Assembly (NCBI GenBank): GCA_938074585.1
Contig: CALJEW010000366.1
Coordinates: 1-13,122, forward strand
Source: an uncultured Rhodospirillales bacterium
Lineage (GTDB): Bacteria > Pseudomonadota > Alphaproteobacteria > Rhodospirillales > Casp-alpha2
Length of the DNA: 13,122 bases
Direction: 5' to 3'
Shown here piece by piece: positions 1-6,701 of the stretch. Every line of letters starts with the position of its first letter. Position 1 is the stretch's first letter. The notes beneath the pieces are model-generated. The model was not told where the DNA came from. It was given only the letters and a program-made list of their open reading frames with translations, and made no database searches. The position numbers and the translations under genes were made by a program.

Positions 1-480
1 CACTTGTTCATCCTGTTCACCATGCACAATCAATCCAGACGCCGGACATGGTGCCAGAAATGAAAAATCATGGGTCAATGCTGGCGGCGTTACCGAAATA
101 AAACCGCGAATTTCTGGGCGGCGCATCATCAATTGCATGCCAATCCATGCGCCAAACGAGAATCCAGCAATCCAGCATGTTTGCGCGTTTGGATTGTATG
201 TTTGCATCCAATCGAGGGCTGAAGCGGCATCACTTAATTCACCTTGGCCAGAATCAAATACGCCTTGCGAACGTCCAACGCCGCGGAAATTGAACCGCAA
301 AGTCGAAAATCCACGCTTCACAAAACTTTGGTACAGCGAATAAACAACCTTATTGTTCATCGTTCCACCATGTTGCGGATGGGGGTGTAATAAAATAGCA
401 GCTGGAGCATTCGAAATTTTTGAATGATGATAGCGGCCTTCTAGGCGGCCTTCTGGGCCGTTGAAAATGACTTCAGGCAT
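1..480 (-). CDS. Alpha/beta hydrolase, COG2945-like, C-terminus beyond window edge
   Basis: Partial gene: an uninterrupted frame of 160 codons from an ATG at 480 down to base 1, where it leaves the window, so no stop is seen. The translation carries the alpha/beta-hydrolase hallmarks: HPHPQHGG at residues 32-39 (region after the first strand, oxyanion-hole side), FRGVGRSQG at 65-73, a nucleophile elbow GFSFG at 106-110 with Ser108 as probable nucleophile, and HGEQDE at 153-158, where Asp157 is a plausible acid of the triad. The catalytic His would lie in the missing end. This layout fits the small COG2945 hydrolases (about 210-220 residues in the family), whose physiological substrate is not established. 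The Shine-Dalgarno sequence is weak (TGGAA about 10 bases upstream). It is transcribed divergently from cysE and has no evident link to Fe-S biology. The family call is good; the substrate is unknown. Confidence 0.88.
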   Translation of the reverse strand, partial: MPEVIFNGPEGRLEGRYHHSKISNAPAAILLHPHPQHGGTMNNKVVYSLYQSFVKRGFSTLRFNFRGVGRSQGVFDSGQGELSDAASALDWMQTYNPNAQTCWIAGFSFGAWIGMQLMMRRPEIRGFISVTPPALTHDFSFLAPCPASGLIVHGEQDEQV

Positions 481-578
481 GAATTTTTTGGTTCCAAAAG
501 CTGTTGATATTTAAATAATTTAGTTAATCGATTTTGACTGCAAGTTATAGAAAATAAATGTTTATTCTTTAGGTTTGC

Positions 579-603
579 TTACTTGACTAGATTAGTCGGG
601 TAT
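579..603 (+). promoter_or_regulatory. IscR-type (type 1) operator
   Basis: An imperfect palindrome with core TTGACTAGATTAGTCGGG at 583-600. Compared by hand with the published E. coli type-1 IscR consensus (25 positions), 23 agree; the exceptions are position 1 (T for A) and position 12 (G for A/T). In E. coli this class of site is bound by [2Fe-2S]-IscR, which then represses the isc promoter. Here the left arm supplies the -35 element of a candidate promoter, so binding would block RNA polymerase. An iscR gene with cluster ligands lies two genes downstream, making it the natural regulator. The motif is seen directly; binding and repression are inferred. Confidence 0.8.
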
Positions 604-613
604 ATTATATAAT
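583..613 (+). promoter_or_regulatory. Candidate sigma-70-type promoter of the cysE-suf operon
   Basis: TTGACT at 583-588 matches the -35 consensus in five of six bases. Downstream lies a TATA-rich run with TATATA at 606-611 (17-base spacer) or TATAAT at 608-613 (19-base spacer). The -35 lies inside the IscR-type palindrome, the arrangement expected for a repressed promoter. Transcription would begin near 618-622. The assignment is inferred from sequence only. Confidence 0.6.
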
Positions 614-684
614 ATCTATTAGTTGTGATTTGGAGCGATAGCTTCAGTGATAAGTAATATGACTGTTGCCGTAGGCGGTTTACA

Positions 685-695
685 ACTTGACTAGA
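685..695 (+). repeat. Second copy of operator left arm (ACTTGACTAGA)
   Basis: The 11-base sequence ACTTGACTAGA at 581-591, the left arm of the IscR-type palindrome, is repeated exactly at 685-695. The right arm is not repeated: after the shared bases the second copy continues into A/T-rich sequence with no TAGTC. It lies 16 bases ahead of the cysE start codon, in the presumed leader. It is too close to the start codon to serve as a -35 element for cysE. It could be a secondary IscR half-site or a remnant. Confidence 0.6.
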
Positions 696-711
696 AAATA
701 TAGAAAATCCC

Positions 712-1470
712 ATGTTTTTCAAGCGTATTAAAGAAGATTTAGAAGCTTATAAATCTCGTGACCCTGCCGCAAGGACCAGTTTTGAGGTGGCCTTCCTATA
801 TCAGGGCTTCCACGCATTAATGTTTTACCGGCTCAGCCATGCAATTTGGATCCTAGGTGGCAAGTTTGTTGGTCGCTTTATTTCACAAATTGGTCGGTTG
901 TTTACCGGCATCGAAATTCATCCGGGAGCCGTTATTGGACGGGGCTTTGTAATAGACCATGGGACCGGTGTTGTGGTTGGTGAGACAACAATTATCGGTG
1001 ATGATGTGACGCTTTATCACGATGTAACTTTGGGTGGTGTTGCCCCCAGCGTTGATTCTGTTGCCCAAATTGGTACGAAGCGCCATCCTACATTATCAGA
1101 CGGTGTAATTGTCGGATCAGGGGCACAAATATTAGGCCCTATTGTTGTTGGCAACGACGCACGTGTTGGCGCGAACGCGGTAGTAACGTCGGATATACCG
1201 GCGGGAATGACGGCGGTTGGTATTCCTGCTCGCGTTGTTTTGCCAAGAAACAAAATGAAAGCTGCTGAATTTAGAGCCTATGCAACGGATCCAGACGGAA
1301 ACCCTGATCCAGTTTTACAAACAATTGAAAGTTTGCGTGCTCAGGTGTCCGATCTGATGGATCGAGTTCAAGAATTAGAAGCGGATGATGTGGGTGCATC
1401 GTCAGCAAAGTCGAAGTCTAGTGCGGCATCTATTGGTTCCGCAAAAAAACGAAAAAAACCTGCAGCCTGA
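712..1470 (+). CDS. cysE: Serine O-acetyltransferase (CysE/EpsC type)
   Basis: Transfers acetyl from acetyl-CoA to L-serine, giving O-acetylserine for cysteine synthesis in the cytoplasm. The 252-residue protein has the short N-terminal helical region of EpsC-type enzymes followed by a left-handed beta-helix of hexapeptide repeats, roughly residues 66-175. The active-site stretch runs from HPGAVIGRGF through IDHGTG at 70-86, with the Asp82-His83 pair, then GETTIIGDDV and the LYHDVTLGG loop around 101-109. After the hexapeptide domain the protein continues with a probable coiled coil (about 201-224, hydrophobic heptads) and a Ser/Ala/Lys tail ending in AKKRKKPAA, which is not part of the catalytic fold. 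An in-frame stop at 688-690 and the lack of another start fix the ATG, although the ribosome-binding site is poor. It is the first gene behind the IscR-type operator, which suggests cysteine supply is controlled together with Fe-S assembly. iscR follows after 83 bases. Confidence 0.93.
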   Translation: MFFKRIKEDLEAYKSRDPAARTSFEVAFLYQGFHALMFYRLSHAIWILGGKFVGRFISQIGRLFTGIEIHPGAVIGRGFVIDHGTGVVVGETTIIGDDVTLYHDVTLGGVAPSVDSVAQIGTKRHPTLSDGVIVGSGAQILGPIVVGNDARVGANAVVTSDIPAGMTAVGIPARVVLPRNKMKAAEFRAYATDPDGNPDPVLQTIESLRAQVSDLMDRVQELEADDVGASSAKSKSSAASIGSAKKRKKPAA

Positions 1471-1553
1471 TTTGACCGTCTAGGCTGAATAAATGATTAG
1501 TGCGGCTTGGTATATGTTCATGCCAGTCATGGAATTATTGGTAGGAGTAAAAT

Positions 1554-2033
1554 ATGCGACTTAGTACTAAGGGCCGCTATGCCGTTATGGCGATGGTTGA
1601 TTTGGCTACACATGCAGTTAGTCAAAAACCAATCGCTTTAGCTGATATTGCTGAACGACAAGAAATCTCGCTGTCCTATTTAGAACAGCTTTTTGGAAAA
1701 TTACGTAAGGGTGGGATGGTTAAATCTGTTCGTGGTCCGGGTGGTGGGTATTTGTTGGCACTTTCCGCCGCTGATACACGGATTTCAGATATTGTTATAT
1801 CTGTTGATGAGCAAATTAAAGCAACGCGGTGTAAGCCGGGCGCCCCTGGTGGTTGCCACAGCAATAAAAGTCTCTGCTTGACCCACGATTTGTGGGAGGG
1901 TTTGGGCAGTCAAATTCACCTTTATTTAAGTTCCGTCAGTTTGGAAGATGTTGTCGACAAAAAACTGCCAAGCATGGGCGCCAATTTTTTAGGTCACGAC
2001 AGTGAAGCCGCACGATTTATAGCTGTACAGTAA
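1554..2033 (+). CDS. iscR: Rrf2-family Fe-S regulator IscR
   Basis: DNA-binding transcription factor that senses Fe-S cluster status. The 159-residue protein starts MRLSTKGRYAVMAMVDLA, the standard Rrf2 opening. A winged helix-turn-helix follows: ADIAERQEISLSYLEQLF at about 30-47 and the wing KSVRGPGGGYLL at 57-68. The cluster region contains Cys93, Cys101, Cys108 and His111, matching the three-Cys-one-His [2Fe-2S] ligand set of E. coli IscR (Cys92, Cys98, Cys104, His107), but with wider spacing (seven and six residues between Cys instead of five and five). The start is set by AGGAG at 1543-1547, six bases upstream. The gene lies between cysE and the first cysteine desulfurase. A type-1 site ahead of cysE makes autoregulation of the whole run likely. 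RirA, another Rrf2 Fe-S regulator of alphaproteobacteria, is an alternative name, but the adjacent operon and operator type favour IscR. Confidence 0.92.
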   Translation: MRLSTKGRYAVMAMVDLATHAVSQKPIALADIAERQEISLSYLEQLFGKLRKGGMVKSVRGPGGGYLLALSAADTRISDIVISVDEQIKATRCKPGAPGGCHSNKSLCLTHDLWEGLGSQIHLYLSSVSLEDVVDKKLPSMGANFLGHDSEAARFIAVQ

Positions 2034-2055
2034 ACGTTAATGGTTAAAAAACAAA

Positions 2056-2069
2056 TGGTTGGGAAACCA
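2056..2069 (+). promoter_or_regulatory. Small hairpin over the ribosome-binding region of the first desulfurase gene
   Basis: TGGTT (2056-2060) and AACCA (2065-2069) can pair as a 5-bp stem around a four-base GGGA loop that holds the only Shine-Dalgarno-like purines ahead of the ATG at 2074. The structure is small and its stability is modest, so a role in translation is only a possibility. Confidence 0.3.
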
Positions 2070-2073
2070 AAAG

Positions 2074-3198
2074 ATGAGTGATTGTGTTTATTTAGACCAC
2101 AACGCAACAACCACCGTACGTCCAGTGGCAATTGATGCTGTGCGTGATGCCCTTATGTTGACTGGCAACCCTTCATCCGTGCATAGCCATGGCCGCTTGG
2201 CGAGGCGTATTATTGAAGATGCCCGCGACGATATTGGCCATTTGGTTGGCGCCAACCCAAATGATATTTTGTTTACCGGGTGCGGAACAGAGGCCAATAA
2301 TTTAGCCCTTCGTGGTGCGCCCGTTGATAATTATTATGTATCAGCAACTGAGCATCACGCTGTTCTGATGGCAAATGAGAAATCACAATCGATCGCTGTT
2401 GATAATGATGGCCTTGTTGATTTAGAAGCCTTAGACAGGTTGCTCAGTGCGGCCAGTGGGCGCTCATTGGTATCAATTATGCTGGCCAATAATGAAACGG
2501 GTGTCATTCTGCCGATTTCAGATGTTGTTCGTATTGCCAAGGAACACGGTGCTCTTGTACATTGTGACGCCGTGCAAGGGGCAGGAAAAATGGCCATTGA
2601 TATGGCCACCCTTGGCCTTGATCTGATGAGCTTATCTGCTCACAAACTCGGAGGACCGCAAGGCGTTGGGGCATTGATTGCAAAGGCTGGCCTAGATATA
2701 GCACCTATTCTGCGGGGCGGTGGACAAGAGCGCCGAATGCGAGCAGGCACAGAAAACGTAGCTGGAATAGCAGGTTTTGGGGCGGCGGCGCGTGAAGCTA
2801 CAAACGGGCTTGATCAAATGGCACAGTTGAGTACATGGCGCGATCAATTGATTGCTAATATCCGCCGCTTGGCACCCGTACGGGTGTTTGGTGAAGCGTC
2901 TGAGCGTTTGGCGAACACGGTTTGTATCTCAATGCCGGGTGTTAGCGCTGAAACTCAATTAATGGCTTTTGATTTGGCTGGTATTTCGGTCAGCGCGGGC
3001 TCGGCTTGCTCGTCTGGAAAGGTGGAAGCTAGCCATGTTTTAGCTGCCATGGGGGTTGACGTTGAAGAAGCCTTAAGTGCTGTTCGAGTTAGTTTTGGCT
3101 GGAATAGCGAAGCCGAAGATGGGCAAAAATTTGTTGATGCGTGGGCAAAAATTTATGCAAAGACTGGGGCCATGCCGGCCCAAGCAATGGCGAGTTAG
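2074..3198 (+). CDS. Cysteine desulfurase, class I NifS/IscS-like
   Basis: PLP enzyme that converts cysteine to alanine and forms a protein persulfide for Fe-S assembly. The 374-residue protein is a fold-type I aminotransferase homologue: YLDHNATT near the N-terminus (6-13), the PLP-stacking histidine region ATEHHAV (91-97), ANNETG (138-143), the PLP-phosphate/pyridine region HCDAVQGAGK (163-172), the PLP lysine Lys191 in SAHKLGG, and the persulfide Cys312 in SAGSACSSGK. The Cys motif and loop place it in class I. It is shorter than IscS and diverged from the iscS product next door, so the two are paralogues rather than a recent duplication. Residue 70 in FTGCGTEANN is Cys, where Gly, Ser or Ala is common. 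I chose ATG 2074; TTG 2059 would add five residues with no better ribosome site. The stop lies 8 bases before iscS. Its sulfur acceptor is unknown. Confidence 0.88.
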   Translation: MSDCVYLDHNATTTVRPVAIDAVRDALMLTGNPSSVHSHGRLARRIIEDARDDIGHLVGANPNDILFTGCGTEANNLALRGAPVDNYYVSATEHHAVLMANEKSQSIAVDNDGLVDLEALDRLLSAASGRSLVSIMLANNETGVILPISDVVRIAKEHGALVHCDAVQGAGKMAIDMATLGLDLMSLSAHKLGGPQGVGALIAKAGLDIAPILRGGGQERRMRAGTENVAGIAGFGAAAREATNGLDQMAQLSTWRDQLIANIRRLAPVRVFGEASERLANTVCISMPGVSAETQLMAFDLAGISVSAGSACSSGKVEASHVLAAMGVDVEEALSAVRVSFGWNSEAEDGQKFVDAWAKIYAKTGAMPAQAMAS

Positions 3199-3206
3199 GG
3201 GGTGAT

Positions 3207-4418
3207 ATGAATAATATTCCACCAACCCGCACCATGGGCCCAATTTATTTGGATAACCAAGCAACAACGCCCACCGATCCGCGCGTGGTTGAGGCGATGC
3301 TGCCCTATTTTACCGAAAAATTTGGTAACCCTCATTCCGGTGGTCATGTTTTTGGCTGGGAAGCTGAAGATGGGGTTGAAGCCGCCCGCCAACAGATTGC
3401 CGATTTAATTGGTTCTGAAAGCCGTGAAATTATTTTCACGTCGGGTGCGACGGAATCAAACAATTTAGCAATCAAAGGTGGTGCGCGGTTCAATCGATCA
3501 AGCGGTGATCATTTGATTACCACAAAAGTTGAACATAAATGCGTCTTGGAATGTTTTCACCGTCTTGAAAGCGAAGGCTTTCGGGTTACATACTTAGATA
3601 TAAACTCAGATGGCTTGATCAATTTAGATGACTTAGCAGCGGCCTTTGAAGAAGGCACTCTTTTGGTCTCTGTCATTGGTGTCCATAACGAAGTGGGCGT
3701 TATCCAGCCGTTGGCAGAAATTGGTGCGATATGTAGGGAACGAGGCGTTTATTTTCATACGGATTGCGCTCAAGCGGTTGGTAAAATTCCGCTAGATGTG
3801 CAGGAAATGAAAATTGATCTGCTCAGTATCTCCGGCCATAAAATGTACGGCCCTAAGGGAATTGGGGCTTTATATATTCGCCGTCGCCCGCGGGTTCGTT
3901 TGCAAGCGATGATGGATGGCGGCGGGCAAGAACGAGGGTATCGTTCTGGTACGCTGCCAACCCCGCTATGTGTTGGTATGGGTGAAGCAGCATCTATTTC
4001 GAGGGCTGAAATGGCTGATGAAGCAATGCGCTTGGAAAATCAGAGAAACCGCTTATTGAGTGACATTCAGCAACGCATACCGGACGTCCAGGTGAACGGT
4101 TCTATGGATAAGCGCTTTGCTGGAAACTTAAATTTGATGTTTCCGGGAATTAGTGGCGACGACTTAGTCACTGCCTTAAAAGGATTGGCAATTTCCACAG
4201 GGTCAGCCTGCACAACGGCAACAATTGAGCCGTCATATGCGTTGCGTGCCATGGGTTTATCGATAAAAGAAGCCGGTGCCTCAGCCCGAATTGGCTTGGG
4301 ACGGTTTACGACGGATAAAGAAATTGAACGTGCGGCGGAATTAATTATTGGCGAAGTTTTGAAGTTACGGGAATCGAAAGATAATGTAACCAAAGCCTCG
4401 CAGCTTGAAGCGTATTGA
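3207..4418 (+). CDS. iscS: Cysteine desulfurase IscS
   Basis: Supplies persulfide sulfur from cysteine for Fe-S clusters and, in known systems, for tRNA thiolation. The 403-residue length matches E. coli IscS (404). Visible signatures are YLDNQATTP at 14-22, FTSGATESNN at 77-86, the KVEHKCVLE segment around His110, HTDCAQAVGK at 184-193, the PLP lysine Lys212 in SGHKMYGPKG, RSGT at 246-249 and the persulfide Cys335 in STGSACTTA within the mobile loop; the following EPSYALRAMG is IscS-like. The extreme C-terminus, ending SQLEAY, does not resemble the E. coli tail that binds IscU. The start at ATG 3207 is supported by TAGGGGGTGAT just upstream, almost the full complement of the 16S rRNA tail; the frame is open further upstream, but that would overlap the preceding gene. 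It lies between the NifS-like gene and sufB, with no iscU nearby. Confidence 0.92.
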   Translation: MNNIPPTRTMGPIYLDNQATTPTDPRVVEAMLPYFTEKFGNPHSGGHVFGWEAEDGVEAARQQIADLIGSESREIIFTSGATESNNLAIKGGARFNRSSGDHLITTKVEHKCVLECFHRLESEGFRVTYLDINSDGLINLDDLAAAFEEGTLLVSVIGVHNEVGVIQPLAEIGAICRERGVYFHTDCAQAVGKIPLDVQEMKIDLLSISGHKMYGPKGIGALYIRRRPRVRLQAMMDGGGQERGYRSGTLPTPLCVGMGEAASISRAEMADEAMRLENQRNRLLSDIQQRIPDVQVNGSMDKRFAGNLNLMFPGISGDDLVTALKGLAISTGSACTTATIEPSYALRAMGLSIKEAGASARIGLGRFTTDKEIERAAELIIGEVLKLRESKDNVTKASQLEAY

Positions 4419-4436
4419 AGGAAAGAAGCAAGTAAA

Positions 4437-5900
4437 ATGTCGGGAAAAGCACAAACCATCGAAAAAGTTCGGGAATTCACAGACGAGAAGTATAAATTCG
4501 GCTTCGTCACCGATATCGAAACGGAATCAGCCCCTAAGGGCTTAAGCGAAGATATTGTTCGTTTCATTTCGGCTAAGAAGGATGAACCTGAATGGCTGCT
4601 TGAATCGCGCTTGAAAGCCTATCGTCATTGGTTGACTATGCCCGATCCTGAATGGCAGAAGCCAAATTTCCCACCCATTGATTATCAGGGTTCATATTAT
4701 TATTCGGCTCCTAAATCGGTCGGTGATGGCCCGCAAAGTTTAGATGAAGTTGATCCGGAAATTTTAAAAACTTACGAAAAATTAGGCATTCCTTTGTTTG
4801 AGCAAGAGCGCTTGTCTGGAATTCCTATAGCGGTTGATGCGGTGTTTGATTCCGTGTCCGTGGCAACAACCTTCAAAGCCAAGTTAGAAGAGTCCGGTGT
4901 TATTTTTTGCCCCATATCAGAAGCCATCCAGCGTTGTCCTGAATTGGTCAAAAAATATATGGGTAGTGTTGTCCCCTATACCGACAACAAACACGCATGT
5001 TTGAACTCTGCTGTTTTTACCGACGGCTCATTCGTCTACATTCCAAAGGGTGTTAAATGCCCCATGGAGCTATCGACGTATTTCAGAATTAACGCTGAAA
5101 ATACGGGCCAGTTTGAGCGTACCTTGATCATTGCTGAAGAAGGCTCCTACGTGAGTTATCTTGAGGGTTGCACAGCACCGATGCGTGATGAAAACCAATT
5201 GCATGCCGCGATTGTTGAGCTGATCACGATGGATGATGCTGAGATCAAGTATTCAACTGTTCAAAACTGGTATCCAGGTGATGCAGAAGGCAAAGGTGGT
5301 ATTTACAACTTCGTTACAAAGCGTGGTTTGTGTAAGGGTAAAAATTCGAAAATATCTTGGACCCAAGTTGAAACGGGCTCTGCGATTACGTGGAAATACC
5401 CAAGCTGCATTTTACAAGGTGATAATTCGGTTGGTGAGTTTTATTCGATTGCCATTACCAATAATTATCAACAAGCCGATACCGGCACGAAGATGATACA
5501 TTTGGGCAAAAATACCACGTCGAGAATTATCTCGAAAGGGATTTCGGCGGGTAAGTCTGACCAGATGTATCGCGGGTTGGTGCGCATGGGGCCAAAGGCC
5601 GTTGGTGCGCGAAATTACACCCAATGTGACTCGTTGCTGGTTGGGGATCAATGTGGTGCCCATACGGTTCCTTATATTGAAACCAAAAACAAATCTGCCG
5701 TCGTTGAACACGAAGCAACCACGTCAAAAATCAATGAAGAGCAATTGTTTTATTTGCGCCAGCGCGGCATCCCAACAGAAAAAGCCATTGCGCTGGTAGT
5801 GAACGGGTTTTGCCGTGAAGTTCTACAGCAATTGCCTATGGAATTTGCCGTCGAAGCTCAAAAGCTGGTGGAAATCAGCTTAGAAGGCAGCGTTGGTTAA
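4437..5900 (+). CDS. sufB: Fe-S scaffold subunit SufB
   Basis: Core subunit of the cytoplasmic SufBC2D scaffold on which Fe-S clusters are built. The 487-residue length is close to E. coli SufB (495). The N-terminal helical part contains WRLKAYRHW-like and PPIDYQ motifs (residues about 56-85); the central beta-helix contains YLEGCTAP with Cys245, which aligns with the sulfur-accepting Cys254 of E. coli. The C-terminal region has QCDSLLVGDQCGAHTVPY (396-413) with Cys397 and Cys406, followed by EHEATTSKI (424-432) with the conserved Glu residues, then EEQLFYLRQRGI and the helical end. The conserved cluster-building residues are thus intact. The gene starts 18 bases after iscS, with AAGGA overlapping the iscS stop region. 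sufC and sufD follow directly, as needed for complex assembly. Confidence 0.96.
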   Translation: MSGKAQTIEKVREFTDEKYKFGFVTDIETESAPKGLSEDIVRFISAKKDEPEWLLESRLKAYRHWLTMPDPEWQKPNFPPIDYQGSYYYSAPKSVGDGPQSLDEVDPEILKTYEKLGIPLFEQERLSGIPIAVDAVFDSVSVATTFKAKLEESGVIFCPISEAIQRCPELVKKYMGSVVPYTDNKHACLNSAVFTDGSFVYIPKGVKCPMELSTYFRINAENTGQFERTLIIAEEGSYVSYLEGCTAPMRDENQLHAAIVELITMDDAEIKYSTVQNWYPGDAEGKGGIYNFVTKRGLCKGKNSKISWTQVETGSAITWKYPSCILQGDNSVGEFYSIAITNNYQQADTGTKMIHLGKNTTSRIISKGISAGKSDQMYRGLVRMGPKAVGARNYTQCDSLLVGDQCGAHTVPYIETKNKSAVVEHEATTSKINEEQLFYLRQRGIPTEKAIALVVNGFCREVLQQLPMEFAVEAQKLVEISLEGSVG

Positions 5901-5934
5901 CCCTTTAAATACATATTTAATACCTGAGGACATT

Positions 5935-6684
5935 ATGCTCGAAATTAAAAATTTACACGCGACTGTTGGTGGCAAAGAAATTCTAAAAGGGATTAACTTG
6001 ACCGTAAATGCTGGTGAAGTTCATGCTATTATGGGGCCGAATGGTTCTGGTAAAAGTACGCTTTCCTATGTGATATCAGGGAAGGACGGATACGAAGTAA
6101 CCGAAGGTCAAATTTTGTATAACGGCATTGATTTGACGGAAATGGAGCCAGAAATCCGGGCTGCAGAAGGGGTGTTTTTAGCCTTTCAATATCCGGTTGA
6201 AATTCCAGGTGTGCCCAATGTAACGTTTTTGAAAGAAGCCGTTAATGCTGTGCGCCGTCACCGGGGTGAAGATGAATTAGACGCCATGCAATTTGTCAAA
6301 ATGATCAAAGCCAAAACCGAAGAATTAGGGATCGCTAAAGATATGCTAAAGCGCGCAGTAAACGTTGGGTTTTCGGGCGGTGAGAAAAAGCGCAATGAAA
6401 TATTACAAATGGCAGTCTTGAATCCAAAGCTAGCAGTTTTAGACGAAACGGATTCCGGCCTTGATATTGACGCTTTGAAAATTGTGTCCGACGGCGTTAA
6501 TCAATTGCGTTCTGATGAACGGGCTATTTTGGTGATCACCCACTATCAACGTTTGTTGGATCATATTGTTCCTGATTTTGTGCACGTGCTTGCGCACGGA
6601 AAAATTCAACGTTCTGGCGGTAAAGAATTGGCGTTTGAGTTAGAAGAAAAAGGTTATGCCGAATATGGCGTAGCGGCTGAATAA
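5935..6684 (+). CDS. sufC: Fe-S assembly ATPase SufC
   Basis: ABC-type ATPase of the SufBC2D complex; ATP hydrolysis drives rearrangement of the SufB-SufD interface. The 249-residue protein has Walker A GPNGSGKST (34-42), the Q-loop FQYPVEIPGV (84-93), the SufC-type signature GFSGGEKKRNE (145-155), Walker B LAVLDETDSGLD (166-177) with a Glu171 in the catalytic position and the Asp-Ser-Gly-Leu-Asp D-loop, and the switch His203 in ITHYQRLL. No membrane segment is present, as expected for the soluble SufC subfamily. I start it at ATG 5935, which has GAGGA at 5926-5930; an in-frame TTG at 5893 overlaps the end of sufB and would add residues absent from the family. The length matches E. coli SufC (248). 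Confidence 0.96.
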   Translation: MLEIKNLHATVGGKEILKGINLTVNAGEVHAIMGPNGSGKSTLSYVISGKDGYEVTEGQILYNGIDLTEMEPEIRAAEGVFLAFQYPVEIPGVPNVTFLKEAVNAVRRHRGEDELDAMQFVKMIKAKTEELGIAKDMLKRAVNVGFSGGEKKRNEILQMAVLNPKLAVLDETDSGLDIDALKIVSDGVNQLRSDERAILVITHYQRLLDHIVPDFVHVLAHGKIQRSGGKELAFELEEKGYAEYGVAAE

Positions 6685-6701
6685 TAGGTCTGGAAAATAA
6701 A

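Larger units (their letters stand above)
481..711. promoter_or_regulatory. Divergent intergenic region, hydrolase / cysE
   Basis: These 231 bases separate the divergent hydrolase and cysE genes. The stretch is clearly more AT-rich than the flanking genes. It holds the IscR-type operator and promoter described separately (579-613) and a repeat of the operator's left arm at 685-695. If transcription starts near 620, cysE has a leader of roughly 90 bases. I see no convincing promoter for the hydrolase and no RNA gene or structured riboswitch. Confidence 0.7.

Noticed and set aside
137..343. 68-codon + strand frame at the left edge
   Set aside because: It is antisense to the alpha/beta hydrolase, whose frame carries clear catalytic motifs; the + frame has no ribosome site or recognisable features.
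659..694. 11-residue ORF (MTVAVGGLQLD) in the cysE leader
   Set aside because: It has no Shine-Dalgarno sequence and no run of regulatory codons such as Cys or Ser, so an attenuation leader is not supported.
1463..1487. Inverted repeat CAGCCT...AGGCTG at the end of cysE, as terminator
   Set aside because: A 6-bp stem with a 13-base loop and no following T run; too weak to call a terminator.
1472..1500. TTGACC-containing stretch as a second IscR site and promoter for iscR
   Set aside because: The right arm of the palindrome is missing and the candidate -10 (GATTAG) is poor.
4067..4567. 166-codon antisense frame over the iscS/sufB junction
   Set aside because: It lies opposite two clearly real genes, spans their junction, and has no recognisable domain; a shadow of the codon pattern.
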